A DNA stretch of 10,375 bases from Saprospiraceae bacterium UBA7328 (GTDB lineage Bacteria > Bacteroidota > Bacteroidia > Chitinophagales > Saprospiraceae), in assembly GCA_002471345.1 (NCBI GenBank), contig DKPS01000145.1:1-10375 (forward strand). Reading direction: 5' to 3'. Every line of letters starts with the position of its first letter. The stretch's first letter is position 1. The translations under genes and the position numbers were made by a program. Below the pieces are notes generated by a model. It did no database searches. It had not been told where the DNA came from and saw only the letters and a list, made by a program, of their open reading frames with translations. This document shows positions 1 through 7,039 of this stretch, piece after piece.

Positions 1-35
1 GTAACAAATATTGATATTTTACAACAATCTAATAA

Positions 36-1133
36 ATGAAATACACCTACTTTTTGACAATTATTGTTTCATTCTCAGTAGGATGCGACAGTGTAAGTAA
101 AGAGCAAACCACAAAGCCAACATTAAAAGATATAACAGAATTAGTCTATGCCTCCGCAAATGTAGTTCCTCAAAATACATACAATTGCCGCCCATCAAGA
201 TCTGGAATCATAGAAGATATTTTCATAGATGAAGGAGATCAGATTAAAAAAGATCAACCACTATTTAGTATTAGTGCTACCGCAGATGTCAATAATAGAT
301 TAAATAATGCCAAAGTAAATCTTCAAGAAGCCAAGGACAATTTGTTTGGTGGTAATAATAAATTGACAAGTATTGAGATTGAATTAGTAAGGATAACAGA
401 ACAAAATCAAATTGACTCGAGTAATTACCAAAGAAGAAAGGCATTATGGGATCAAAGTATTGGAAGTAAGAATCAATTAGAGCAAGCCTTTCTTTCTTAT
501 CAGTCTTCTAGCAGCATATTGAATGGTCTCAAAGTCGAGTATGAAAAGACTAGATCAACACTTCAAAACCAATACGATATAGCCCAAAACTTAGTCAATA
601 CTGAACAGAGTCTATTAAAAGACTTAGTAATCAAATCAAAAATCGATGGAAAAGTCTTTACAGTTTTTAAGGAAACCGGAGAATTCATAAGTCCACAAGA
701 AAGTTTTGCTGAAATTGGAAGTACTGATGACTTTCTTATTGAACTGAATTTTGATGAAGTTGATATTTCAAAGATTGAGATAGGAGATACAGCGATAGTA
801 CATTTAGAGGCTTACCCTGACTCAGTATATACTTCTACATTGAGTTACATCTCAGAGACTAAAGATGATATCACACAGACCTTTAATGTGGAAAGCATAT
901 TTACTAACGCCCCTTCAAAACTATTCAATGGCTTAGCAGGTGAGGCAAATATCCTAGTAGCGAAAAGGAAAAATGCTATTACCATTCCATCTGAATATTT
1001 AATAGATGGGAATAAAGTTCTGACATCTGATGGTCAGACAACTGTAAAAATTGGCGTTAAGAGCCTAGAATATGTAGAGTTGCTTAATGGAATAGACACA
1101 TCAACTGTATTGCTAAAACCTGATTTTGAATGA
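36..1133 (+). CDS. HlyD/RND-type periplasmic adaptor lipoprotein of an ABC exporter
   Basis: This is the membrane-fusion (adaptor) subunit of a tripartite exporter, expected to bridge the inner-membrane permease encoded next to it and a TolC-like channel. The 365-residue protein starts with a short hydrophobic signal ending in a lipobox (SVGC, Cys17), so it is probably lipid-anchored. The first half of the lipoyl-like domain is at about 38-82 (GIIEDIFIDEGDQIKKDQPLF). A Gln/Asn-rich alpha-helical hairpin runs from about 84 to 195, and the second lipoyl half (KIDGKVFTVFKETGEFI) from about 200 to 232. A beta-barrel follows at about 233-310 and a membrane-proximal part to the end. Length is normal for the family. 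The stop overlaps the next ATG by four bases (ATGA), which suggests translational coupling. Only 35 bases precede it, so the promoter and a possible upstream operon gene are outside the window. The family assignment is firm; the substrate is unknown. Confidence 0.9.
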   Translation: MKYTYFLTIIVSFSVGCDSVSKEQTTKPTLKDITELVYASANVVPQNTYNCRPSRSGIIEDIFIDEGDQIKKDQPLFSISATADVNNRLNNAKVNLQEAKDNLFGGNNKLTSIEIELVRITEQNQIDSSNYQRRKALWDQSIGSKNQLEQAFLSYQSSSSILNGLKVEYEKTRSTLQNQYDIAQNLVNTEQSLLKDLVIKSKIDGKVFTVFKETGEFISPQESFAEIGSTDDFLIELNFDEVDISKIEIGDTAIVHLEAYPDSVYTSTLSYISETKDDITQTFNVESIFTNAPSKLFNGLAGEANILVAKRKNAITIPSEYLIDGNKVLTSDGQTTVKIGVKSLEYVELLNGIDTSTVLLKPDFE

Positions 1134-2392
1134 ATGGAATCAGACTGTTATTTGACATTTCCACTACCCATCTTACCTCTAAGATCAAGCAGAGTACAAT
1201 TGCTGCATTGGGAGTTACATTCGGTATAGGAATGTATATCATAATGATGAGTTTTATGACAGGACTGAACCTTCTTCTAGATGGACTGGTCTTAAATCGA
1301 ACACCCCATATTCAAATTTATAACAAGACGGAGCCTACGGAAATCCAACCAGCAGAAAGATATATGAGTATTAAAGAAGATGCTCTGATTATTCACTCTG
1401 TAAAACCCAAAAGTAGACTGAGTCGAATTCACAATGCTCTGCCATTGCTATCCGATCTCAAGAAGGATGGTAGAATAAAAGGAGCTACTCCCCAAACGAC
1501 CTGTAGAGTGTTTTACCTAGCAGGAACCAATAATCTAAATGGAATAATAAATGGTATAGAAGTAGATGAGGAATCGCGACTATTTAACTTCAAAGACTAC
1601 ATTACCGAAGGCGATGCAACCAGTCTGAACAGACGTAAAAACAATATTCTATTAGGAGCAGGAATAGCCCAAAAACTCTCCTTGTCAGTTGGTGACAACT
1701 TACAGGTAGTTGGCACCAATGGAGTGAATTATTCTTTAAACATTGGTGGTATTTTTCAAAGTGGTCTTGCAGAAGTAGATGATGTACAGAGTTATGTGAA
1801 CTTAAAAATGGCACAACAAATTCTAGGAGTAGGAAGTAATTATATCACAAGAATACATGTAAAACTGCATGATATAGATCATGCTATTCCACTCTCAAGA
1901 ACAATAGAAAATCTATATGACATAAAAGCTTTAGATATTAAAAAGGCTAATGCTCAATTTGATACTGGGTCAGATATAAGGACATTAATTTCTTATGCTG
2001 TTTCTATCACATTACTAATAGTAGCTGGATTTGGCATTTATAACATTCTCAATATGCTGATCTATGAGAAAATGGATGATATCGCAATACTGAAAGCAAC
2101 AGGGTTTTCTGGAGGTGATATCATGTCTATATTTATAATGCAAGCATTGATGATTGGATTGATTGGGGGTGGGATGGGTATATTTCTTGGATATGGTGTT
2201 TCTTTGATTATTGATGGTATTCCATTCGTCACAGAAGCACTTCCAACTATAAAGACTTACCCCATCAATTATGATCCCATGTTCTATATAGGAGGATTTG
2301 CATTTGCTTTAATATGTACATTTCTAGCAGGATATTTCCCGGCACTAAAGGCATCCAAGATTGATCCTGTAGAAATAATTAGAGGCAAATAA
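1130..2392 (+). CDS. ABC transporter permease, FtsX/MacB/LolC type
   Basis: This is the inner-membrane permease of the exporter, 420 residues. It has the four-helix layout of the MacB/FtsX superfamily. One helix lies near the N-terminus (about 22-50), followed by a large periplasmic MacB_PCD-like domain (about 55-280). Three helices come at about 286-309, 332-362 and 385-406. The segment between helices 2 and 3 contains the usual EKMDDIAILKATGFSGGDI coupling region. The C-terminus ends in the classic FPALKASKIDPVEIIRGK. These proteins do not form a substrate path across the membrane. They use ATP to drive a periplasmic conformational change (mechanotransmission). The adaptor gene upstream favours a MacAB-like efflux role over LolCDE lipoprotein release. 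The start overlaps the adaptor stop, and the ATPase gene follows after 7 bases, so the three are almost certainly co-transcribed. Confidence 0.92.
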   Translation: MNGIRLLFDISTTHLTSKIKQSTIAALGVTFGIGMYIIMMSFMTGLNLLLDGLVLNRTPHIQIYNKTEPTEIQPAERYMSIKEDALIIHSVKPKSRLSRIHNALPLLSDLKKDGRIKGATPQTTCRVFYLAGTNNLNGIINGIEVDEESRLFNFKDYITEGDATSLNRRKNNILLGAGIAQKLSLSVGDNLQVVGTNGVNYSLNIGGIFQSGLAEVDDVQSYVNLKMAQQILGVGSNYITRIHVKLHDIDHAIPLSRTIENLYDIKALDIKKANAQFDTGSDIRTLISYAVSITLLIVAGFGIYNILNMLIYEKMDDIAILKATGFSGGDIMSIFIMQALMIGLIGGGMGIFLGYGVSLIIDGIPFVTEALPTIKTYPINYDPMFYIGGFAFALICTFLAGYFPALKASKIDPVEIIRGK

Positions 2393-2399
2393 ATCAACT

Positions 2400-3071
2400 A
2401 TGGGAGCAATCTTGAAGACAATTAATATCAATAAATATTTCCTAGAACCTGTCAAATTTCATGTTCTCAAAAATATATCCATTGGGCTAGAAGAAGGTGA
2501 ATTTGTATCTATCATGGGTAAGTCGGGATGTGGAAAGTCCACTCTCCTATATATACTCTCTACAATGGATACTCAATATGAGGGAGAGTTAATAATAGAT
2601 GGAGAAAATATGACTCAACTAAGCAATCCATCCTTAGCAAAAGTGAGGAACGAAAAAATCGGCTTTATTTTTCAGTTTCATTATTTATTACCAGAATTCA
2701 CCGTATTAAAGAATGTCATGCTTCCTGCATTAAAATTGGGAAAGGAAAGTGAATCTATAATCAAGAAAAAGGCTTTGGAAAAATTAGAAATATTAGGCGT
2801 CTCTTCTCAAGCCCATAAAAAAGCGTCTAGAATATCAGGAGGCCAAAAACAACGGGTATCAATTGCCAGAGCTCTGATTAATGATCCTAAAATTATAATG
2901 GGTGATGAACCTACTGGCAATTTAGATAGTAAGAATTCTGATAATGTCTTTAATGTATTAAGGGAGTTGAGTGATATGCAAAAAATGTCGCTTCTAATCG
3001 TAACTCATGATTTAGATTTTGCCAAAAAAACAGATAGAATCATAGAAATGGGAGATGGAGTAATTATTTGA
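2400..3071 (+). CDS. ABC transporter ATP-binding protein, LolD/MacB type
   Basis: This is the cytoplasmic ATPase that drives the permease encoded just upstream, 223 residues, the usual size for a stand-alone LolD/MacB-type subunit. All ABC motifs are present in order: Walker A GKSGCGKST (40-48), Q-loop FIFQFHYLLPEFTVLKNV (Gln92), signature ISGGQKQR (145-152), Walker B IIMGDEPTGNLD with catalytic Glu170, and H-loop THD (His203). Two motif positions differ from the common form: the P-loop has Lys where GPSGSGKST has Pro, and the signature has Ile where LSGGQ has Leu. Both should be tolerated. It is the last gene of the exporter operon, and 222 bases separate it from the next gene. No strong terminator is visible after it. 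The energy role is secure; the exported substrate cannot be read from the sequence. Confidence 0.93.
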   Translation: MGAILKTININKYFLEPVKFHVLKNISIGLEEGEFVSIMGKSGCGKSTLLYILSTMDTQYEGELIIDGENMTQLSNPSLAKVRNEKIGFIFQFHYLLPEFTVLKNVMLPALKLGKESESIIKKKALEKLEILGVSSQAHKKASRISGGQKQRVSIARALINDPKIIMGDEPTGNLDSKNSDNVFNVLRELSDMQKMSLLIVTHDLDFAKKTDRIIEMGDGVII

Positions 3072-3293
3072 CAAAGAAAAACTAACCATATTGAGTGTTA
3101 GTTATAATCCAATTGTACGATCAAAGCTTCTAAAATTCTTAATTAATCGACGGAAGAGGTTCCACTATAGAATTACATATCACCAAATGGATTTGTCTTT
3201 AGTAATTATTTCTTCTAGTATTTGTAGATTAGGGTAGACTCCTAAAGTGAATTTTAGAGTTATAATTCAATACTTAGTAAACATAATAGGACT

Positions 3294-4088
3294 ATGAAAC
3301 TATCAATTTTATCTTTAATTGGATTAGTACTTTTTCTATGTTCTTGTGACCATGATGCACAAGTAGATGAAAATGAATCAAAGATCATTCCCAAAGAAAT
3401 AAGTTTTTACACTCCAGACAGTATACAAATCATAGGTGACTTATATGAACTAGATAAAAAAGAAAGCACCATTCTTCTCTTTCATCAAGGGGGATCAAAT
3501 GCCAGAGCAGAATATGGTTCGATCATTCCTAAACTCATTGAGAGAGGGTTTAATGTAATAGCTACCGACCAAAGAATAGGCGGACAGACATATGGAGGAT
3601 ATAATAGGACATTAGCTAAAATCCCAACTAACAGTTTTGGAGATGGATATACCTATTGTGATGCCTATAATAATCTAGAAAGTGCATTGGATTATATTAT
3701 AGATTTAGGATTTACTGGTGACAAATTGATTTGGGGAAGTAGTTATAGCGCTTCTTTGGCTATCCAATTAGCATCTAAAAGGCAAGGGGATATCGACGGT
3801 GTGTTAGCATTCTCACCTGCTACAGGAGGTTCTCTTAGAAATTGCCTTCCTAGTCCTTATATTGAATCCATACAAGTCCCATTAATAATTTTAAAACCAC
3901 AAAGTGAAATGGATAGTGAAAGCTCAGCAAGGCAATTCAAGCTAGCTCTTAAATATGATCATCAAACATTTATTTCAGAACATGGGGTGCATGGATCGTC
4001 TATGCTGGTAAAGGAAAGAACCGAATCTGATGTAGATGAAACGTGGGAAGTAGTTTATTCTTTTCTAAATGAGTTTAGTAATAATTAA
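3294..4088 (+). CDS. alpha/beta-hydrolase-fold lipoprotein (putative esterase/peptidase)
   Basis: A 264-residue exported hydrolase. The N-terminus is a lipoprotein signal with two candidate cysteines (Cys16 and Cys18 in FLCSC), followed by an acidic linker (DHDAQVDENE). Acidic residues just after the cysteine resemble surface-export signals described in Bacteroidota, so a cell-surface location is possible but unproven. The fold shows an oxyanion-type HQGG stretch (64-67), a nucleophile elbow WGSSYSA in which Ser150 is the likely nucleophile (GxSxS in place of the common GxSxG), and a late catalytic histidine in GVHGSS (His233). The acid is probably Glu205 or Asp207 after the strand ending LIILKP. 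The core looks like the dienelactone hydrolase/prolyl oligopeptidase-type hydrolases. Substrate is unknown. An NTF2-like gene starts 10 bases after the stop, so the two probably form a unit. Confidence 0.82.
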   Translation: MKLSILSLIGLVLFLCSCDHDAQVDENESKIIPKEISFYTPDSIQIIGDLYELDKKESTILLFHQGGSNARAEYGSIIPKLIERGFNVIATDQRIGGQTYGGYNRTLAKIPTNSFGDGYTYCDAYNNLESALDYIIDLGFTGDKLIWGSSYSASLAIQLASKRQGDIDGVLAFSPATGGSLRNCLPSPYIESIQVPLIILKPQSEMDSESSARQFKLALKYDHQTFISEHGVHGSSMLVKERTESDVDETWEVVYSFLNEFSNN

Positions 4089-4098
4089 CTCATAAGCC

Positions 4099-4161
4099 AT
4101 GAAAAGAAACCCACCGTAATTTCTACTTCTTTGCGTTCTTCTAGTTAGTTCATGTCAGGAA
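4099..4161 (+). pseudogene. lipoprotein signal-peptide leader of the NTF2-like gene, interrupted by an in-frame TAA
   Basis: The ATG at 4099 lies 10 bases after the hydrolase stop and is in frame with the NTF2-like coding region at 4162-4581. Reading from it gives MKRNPP, then TAA at 4117-4119, then FLLLCVLLVSSC and QE, running straight into the conserved protein. A basic start, a hydrophobic core and a VSSC lipobox form a textbook lipoprotein signal, so this looks like the original N-terminus with one nonsense codon. An in-frame TAA at 4093 excludes a start further upstream, and there is no ATG, GTG or TTG between 4117 and 4162. A single base change from a sense codon (for example TTA or TAT) would restore the gene. 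It may be a real null mutation, a sequencing error, or translated by readthrough. Confidence 0.7.
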
Positions 4162-4581
4162 TTGTCGAACGTTTCTGAAGTTGATTCTAAAGACCTTTCA
4201 TATGTTATTAATGAAATAGAAACTGTTGTTTGGGCTCTTCATGCAGCAGACACATCTATGAATGCTGAAGGTGTAATCGATTTGTTGTGGCCAGATGCTA
4301 ATATTCTTATTGATGGTAATAGGATGACCTATAGAGAATTATCTGAAGGATCAAGAAAATTTATGAAAGAGCTTACTCATTTTCATGCAGAATGGAATGA
4401 TCTTCAAATCTTACCTGTTTCGGAAAATGCTGCTATTTCATCTTATATTTTTACTGATTCTATAGTCAACAATCAAGGAATAATTTCTCAAGCAAAAGGG
4501 CCTAACACATTCATATGGCAAAAAAGAAATGACGAGTGGAAAATCATCTTCGGAGATGCTGATCACTATCCTCGGGAATAA
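4162..4581 (+). CDS. NTF2-like / SnoaL-type (DUF4440-like) domain protein, signal peptide lost
   Basis: The 139-residue open frame has the pattern of an NTF2-like cone-shaped domain. An N-terminal helix (VINEIETVVWALHAADTSMN) is followed by a WPDANILIDGNRMTYREL segment, a helix, and paired strands ending in NTFIWQKRNDEWKIIFGDADH. This last segment is the typical C-terminal strand pair of SnoaL/DUF4440 proteins. Such domains serve as small-ligand pockets, enzymes or binding modules, and no catalytic set can be named here. The only in-frame start after the upstream nonsense codon is a TTG at 4162, which falls just after the lipobox cysteine. Translation from there would give a cytoplasmic protein without its export signal. 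The gene is therefore either broken at its N-terminus or affected by a sequence error (see 4099-4161). It converges with the next gene, leaving 10 bases between the two stops. Confidence 0.65.
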   Translation: MSNVSEVDSKDLSYVINEIETVVWALHAADTSMNAEGVIDLLWPDANILIDGNRMTYRELSEGSRKFMKELTHFHAEWNDLQILPVSENAAISSYIFTDSIVNNQGIISQAKGPNTFIWQKRNDEWKIIFGDADHYPRE

Positions 4582-4591
4582 GAATCAAGAT

Positions 4592-4900
4592 TTAGTTTCC
4601 TGCAAATGGAGTCCCAAAAATTCCAACAGCTAACTCTGCCCAAACCAATAGAAACAACAAAAGAATGATTAATATCAATCCAAGTTTGTACTCCTTCTTT
4701 TTAACATACCTAAGCACAAATTCAATAACTACTGCTACACCTGTGAGAAGGAATCCCATTACTACAAAATCAATTAATGTCCAATTGACCTCAGGTGTAA
4801 ATTGCATTGCTACTAATGGTATAAGTAGAGCAAGTGGAATGGAAAGAAGAGTAACGGTAAGTCTTTTGTTCTGAAGTGTCATAGTTTTCATTTTACACAT
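4592..4900 (-). CDS. small three-helix membrane protein, function unknown
   Basis: A 102-residue integral membrane protein with three predicted helices at about 14-33, 41-64 and 73-95. Short basic loops (NKR at 11-13; RYVKKKEYK at 64-72) place the N-terminus and the second loop in the cytoplasm. The third helix ends in an unusual Trp-Ala-Glu-Leu and the tail GIFGTPFAGN. This end looks like a conserved feature of small hypothetical proteins in Bacteroidota, but that is from memory. I assign no function. Three in-frame ATGs are possible starts (4900, 4891 and 4882). All lie downstream of a good promoter at 4923-4953, and MKTMT from 4891 is as likely as the longest form given here. It is separated from the hydroxylase gene by 141 bases and is probably transcribed alone. 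Confidence 0.75.
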   Translation of the reverse strand: MCKMKTMTLQNKRLTVTLLSIPLALLIPLVAMQFTPEVNWTLIDFVVMGFLLTGVAVVIEFVLRYVKKKEYKLGLILIILLLFLLVWAELAVGIFGTPFAGN

Positions 4901-4905
4901 TTATT

Positions 4906-4917
4906 CAAAGTACTTTG
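4906..4917. repeat. 12-bp perfect palindrome at the predicted transcription start
   Basis: CAAAGTACTTTG reads identically on both strands. It sits just downstream of the -7 element of the promoter at 4923-4953, overlapping the expected start site, between promoter and start codon. The position would suit an operator for a dimeric repressor, or a site affecting mRNA start. In AT-rich DNA a single 12-bp palindrome can occur by chance, so the regulatory reading is inference only. Confidence 0.35.
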
Positions 4918-4922
4918 TGCTT

Positions 4923-4953
4923 CAAAGTTACATTATCTGAACTAAATGTCAAT
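4923..4953 (-). promoter_or_regulatory. Bacteroidota-type promoter (TTG-N19-TAnnTTTG)
   Basis: Read on the minus strand, ATTG is followed by exactly 19 bases and then TAACTTTG. The -7 element is a full match to TAnnTTTG, and the -33 element matches three of four bases of TTTG at the expected spacing. Transcription would begin near 4917, giving a short leader of about 17-26 bases before the ATGs of the small membrane protein. It is the best promoter match I found in the intergenic sequence of this window. Confidence 0.6.
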
Positions 4954-5041
4954 AGACAAAGAGCTAAATAATGATTCCATCTAAATTAGATTCTCCTTAC
5001 TTTATTTCTTTTGAACTCTGAAAGTGGCTGAATAGATTGGA

Positions 5042-5950
5042 CTAATTCAATCTTAATTCTCTTCTTAATGTTTTGGCTCTCAAGTCTTTACCATCATGAG
5101 ACCATCCTGGGGCCATAAAGACATACTTCAATTTATCTGTCCATTTTGATGCTTTCAATACATCTTTCCATATAGCCTGATATTCGTGAGTTACTACTTT
5201 GAAAGGGTTGTATGTATCAATATTTTTTGTCAAGCCATATATGGGCTTTTCAAAATCTTTCTCTTCTGAAAATGTGCCAAAAAGTCGATCCCAAAGAATA
5301 AATAAACCTGCATGATTACAATCTAGATACCTGACATTAGAGGCATGATGGACTCTGTGGTGGGATGGAGTATTAAAGACATATTCATACCAAGATGGCA
5401 TTTTACCTACTAGTTCTGTATGTACCCAAAACTGATAAATGAGATTAATAGATATTACCGTGAACATCATCAATGGGTCAAAACCTAAAAGAGGAATCCA
5501 AATCCAAAAGAAATATTTATGTACTCGCTCCCCTACCCCTTGTCTCAATGCTGTAGCATAGTTTAACTTCACCGAGGAGTGATGAGGCACATGCCCGGCC
5601 CAAAATAATCTCACTTCATGATTCATACGATGAAACCAATAATAAGCAAAGTCATCAAATAAAAACAAACTAGCCCATGCCCACCATTGTCTTCCGACTA
5701 TATCTCTTAACGGGCTAATTTCATGAAGGTAAATGAAGGCAATAAAAGCTAATAGCTTAGGTATGAACTCTACAATGCCTGTAAAAATTAACATGGAAAG
5801 TGACACCCAAGAATCCACTCTTTTGTATAAATCCAAATGCCTCCATTCATCGATTCTCCATTCTACAATTATGGCAAGTAGAAATATAGGTAGGGCTATG
5901 AACTGTAACTGATCCTGAGAGAGTAAGTCTATATAGTATTTCCAGTCCAT
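5042..5950 (-). CDS. membrane-bound fatty-acid hydroxylase / sterol desaturase family protein
   Basis: A 302-residue member of the integral-membrane di-iron oxygenases (fatty-acid hydroxylase/sterol desaturase superfamily), which use O2 to hydroxylate or desaturate lipid chains or ring compounds. The histidine clusters that bind the two irons are all visible: HRMNH (107-111), HVPHH (120-124), His177 in WVHTE, HHRVHH (197-202) and NHAG (His213). The last is followed by the family's LFILWDRLFGTF. Hydrophobic helices are at about 15-30, 48-75, 89-105 and 145-175. The lipid substrate cannot be read from sequence; in Bacteroidota, sphingolipid, carotenoid or ornithine-lipid hydroxylation are possibilities. 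The C-terminal 70 residues after the core are basic and soluble. It stands alone, with 141 bases after it and 212 before it. The ATG at 5950 is preceded by a TATATTTG -7-like element. Confidence 0.9.
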   Translation of the reverse strand: MDWKYYIDLLSQDQLQFIALPIFLLAIIVEWRIDEWRHLDLYKRVDSWVSLSMLIFTGIVEFIPKLLAFIAFIYLHEISPLRDIVGRQWWAWASLFLFDDFAYYWFHRMNHEVRLFWAGHVPHHSSVKLNYATALRQGVGERVHKYFFWIWIPLLGFDPLMMFTVISINLIYQFWVHTELVGKMPSWYEYVFNTPSHHRVHHASNVRYLDCNHAGLFILWDRLFGTFSEEKDFEKPIYGLTKNIDTYNPFKVVTHEYQAIWKDVLKASKWTDKLKYVFMAPGWSHDGKDLRAKTLRRELRLN

Positions 5951-5961
5951 ATTTTTAGAAA

Positions 5962-5969
5962 CAAATATA
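5962..5969 (-). promoter_or_regulatory. possible -7 element of the hydroxylase gene
   Basis: The minus-strand octamer TATATTTG matches the TAnnTTTG -7 consensus of Bacteroidota exactly, 11 bases before the ATG. No good TTTG/TTG lies at the -33 distance (TTAT is there). If used, the transcript would start only a few bases before the start codon and be almost leaderless. In such AT-rich sequence a chance match is plausible. Confidence 0.3.
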
Positions 5970-6162
5970 TAAGAACAATTTCCATAAAATAATCTCCTAA
6001 TTTTCTTTTAATAACCTAAATCATCAATAACCGATTTATTGTAAGATTCAAATTATACTCATCTATTAATATAGGTCAAAAAGATGCATTAAAATTGATA
6101 CTCAAAGTTTTTAGCAAATACGAGTTGGATAAATTTAAAGAATACTTGATTCTTGTTATGAT

Positions 6163-6534
6163 TTATAATTGATCTTGTAAGCGTTGAATGAGTAATCTAG
6201 TAATACGACGATTCATTTCTTTTTCATTTGGAATATACATTTGCCACTCTAAATCCGTAAAATGGCCTATGATAGTACCCAGTAGTAAAAAGCGAAGATT
6301 TCGGTCAAGTTGAATTTTTTGTTCGATAAATTCATTTCGTTTAGCCTCAGTAAATTGATAAAATTCAGTTTTATGTTTTTCAAAATGGAAAAGAAAAATT
6401 GATAGTATCAAATCATTCTGAAATTTCAAAATGGGACGTAGAGTTTGATTTTGGAAAAGTTCTTTTTCCCCAGAAAGTTTTTTCTTCTTAATAGTAAGGA
6501 TTGCTGGCCTGATTGATGCTATTTGGTTTCTCAT
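6163..6534 (-). CDS. conserved hypothetical protein with FQNxTLRPIxK motif
   Basis: A 123-residue soluble, helical, Lys/Arg-rich protein. It contains SIRPAIL near the N-terminus (8-14), the block FQNQTLRPILKFQN (27-40), a second block LRFLLLGTIIGHFT (80-93), and a basic C-terminus RLLIQRLQDQL. From memory, these blocks mark a small family common in Flavobacteriia and Cytophagia. Members are sometimes labelled glyoxalase, but I see no metal-binding or vicinal-oxygen-chelate pattern to support that label. Function is unknown. The gene begins 9 bases after the stop of the SRPBCC gene on the same strand, so the two very likely share a transcript. The only start that keeps the conserved N-terminal block is the ATG at 6534. 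The 212 bases after its stop, up to the hydroxylase start, hold no gene that I can support. Confidence 0.75.
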   Translation of the reverse strand: MRNQIASIRPAILTIKKKKLSGEKELFQNQTLRPILKFQNDLILSIFLFHFEKHKTEFYQFTEAKRNEFIEQKIQLDRNLRFLLLGTIIGHFTDLEWQMYIPNEKEMNRRITRLLIQRLQDQL

Positions 6535-6543
6535 AAATATGAT

Positions 6544-6975
6544 CTATTCGTTTTCCATTGCCTGTTTAATATTTTCTAATATATCTTTTGCTTGCTTACT
6601 AACTATACTTCTTACTACTCCTGAAGCCAGACGGAATACTCCATTAAGCTTAAAGTTTAACTGTATGGTCATTTTAGCACCAGCTCCGTTATCGATCAAC
6701 GTCAAATCAGCTTGAATAGGAAAAACACTTTTCAATGTCTGTGCTGTAATCCGTTTGTTTGTTTCCAAAGCAATAACTTGATATGTTGTTTCTAAACGCT
6801 TTCCTGCTATGTTCGCTACTTCTATATATCGGCTTCCTTCTCTAATCGGTTTAGGGTCTAACATTATCACCTTTTCCAATGCAGGAATATAATTTTTGCG
6901 GTTGTCGACATCCATCAGATAGCTGAACAGCCTATCTGGAGACACTTTTATCAAAATATTTTCTATCACCTTCAT
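6544..6975 (-). CDS. SRPBCC (START-like / polyketide-cyclase-type) domain protein
   Basis: A 143-residue single-domain protein with the helix-grip pattern of the SRPBCC superfamily. The first strand is MKVIENILIKVSPDRLFSYL, followed by the helix DVDNRKNYIPALEKV. An antiparallel sheet follows (REGSRYIEVANIAGKRLETTYQVI, then KRITAQTLKS and ADLTLIDNG), and a strand AKMTIQLNFKLNG leads into the long C-terminal helix (about 120-142). The fold encloses a hydrophobic pocket that binds lipids or other small hydrophobic molecules. No catalytic residues can be assigned. It has no signal peptide, so it is probably cytoplasmic. It is followed after 9 bases by the FQNxTLRPIxK protein. The 122 bases upstream include a weak promoter-like sequence. 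Confidence 0.85.
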   Translation of the reverse strand: MKVIENILIKVSPDRLFSYLMDVDNRKNYIPALEKVIMLDPKPIREGSRYIEVANIAGKRLETTYQVIALETNKRITAQTLKSVFPIQADLTLIDNGAGAKMTIQLNFKLNGVFRLASGVVRSIVSKQAKDILENIKQAMENE

Positions 6976-7039
6976 TTAGAATTCTTTGGTCAACAATGGA
7001 ATAATGAAGTCTCAGAATAACATTGATTTTGTGTCACTT

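Noticed and set aside
1602..1814. Minus-strand open frame within the permease gene
   Set aside because: It is fully inside a well-supported coding region, and its Cys/His/Leu-rich product has no family likeness.
3080..3103. Inverted repeat AACTAAC/GTTAGTT just after the ATPase gene
   Set aside because: The 7-bp stem has few G/C pairs, a 10-base loop and no T-run after it, so it is not a convincing terminator.
3192..3224. Promoter-like TTTG-N20-TAGTATTTG before the hydrolase gene
   Set aside because: The -7 element has three rather than two bases between TA and TTTG and the spacer is long. It is a near miss in sequence where such words are common.
3064..3237. An open frame of about 58 codons overlapping and following the ATPase stop, reading through KLTILSVSYNPIVRSKL
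   Set aside because: It has no ATG at its head, does not resemble a family I know, and lies in AT-rich spacer. A gene remnant cannot be excluded but is not supported.
4665..4874. Plus-strand open frame opposite the small membrane protein
   Set aside because: The minus-strand frame has a promoter, three clean membrane helices and a patterned tail; the opposite frame has none of these.
6025..6041. Small hairpin CAATAA/TTATTG between the hydroxylase and FQNxTLRPIxK genes
   Set aside because: A six-pair stem with one G/C pair and no T-run on either strand; chance pairing is likely.
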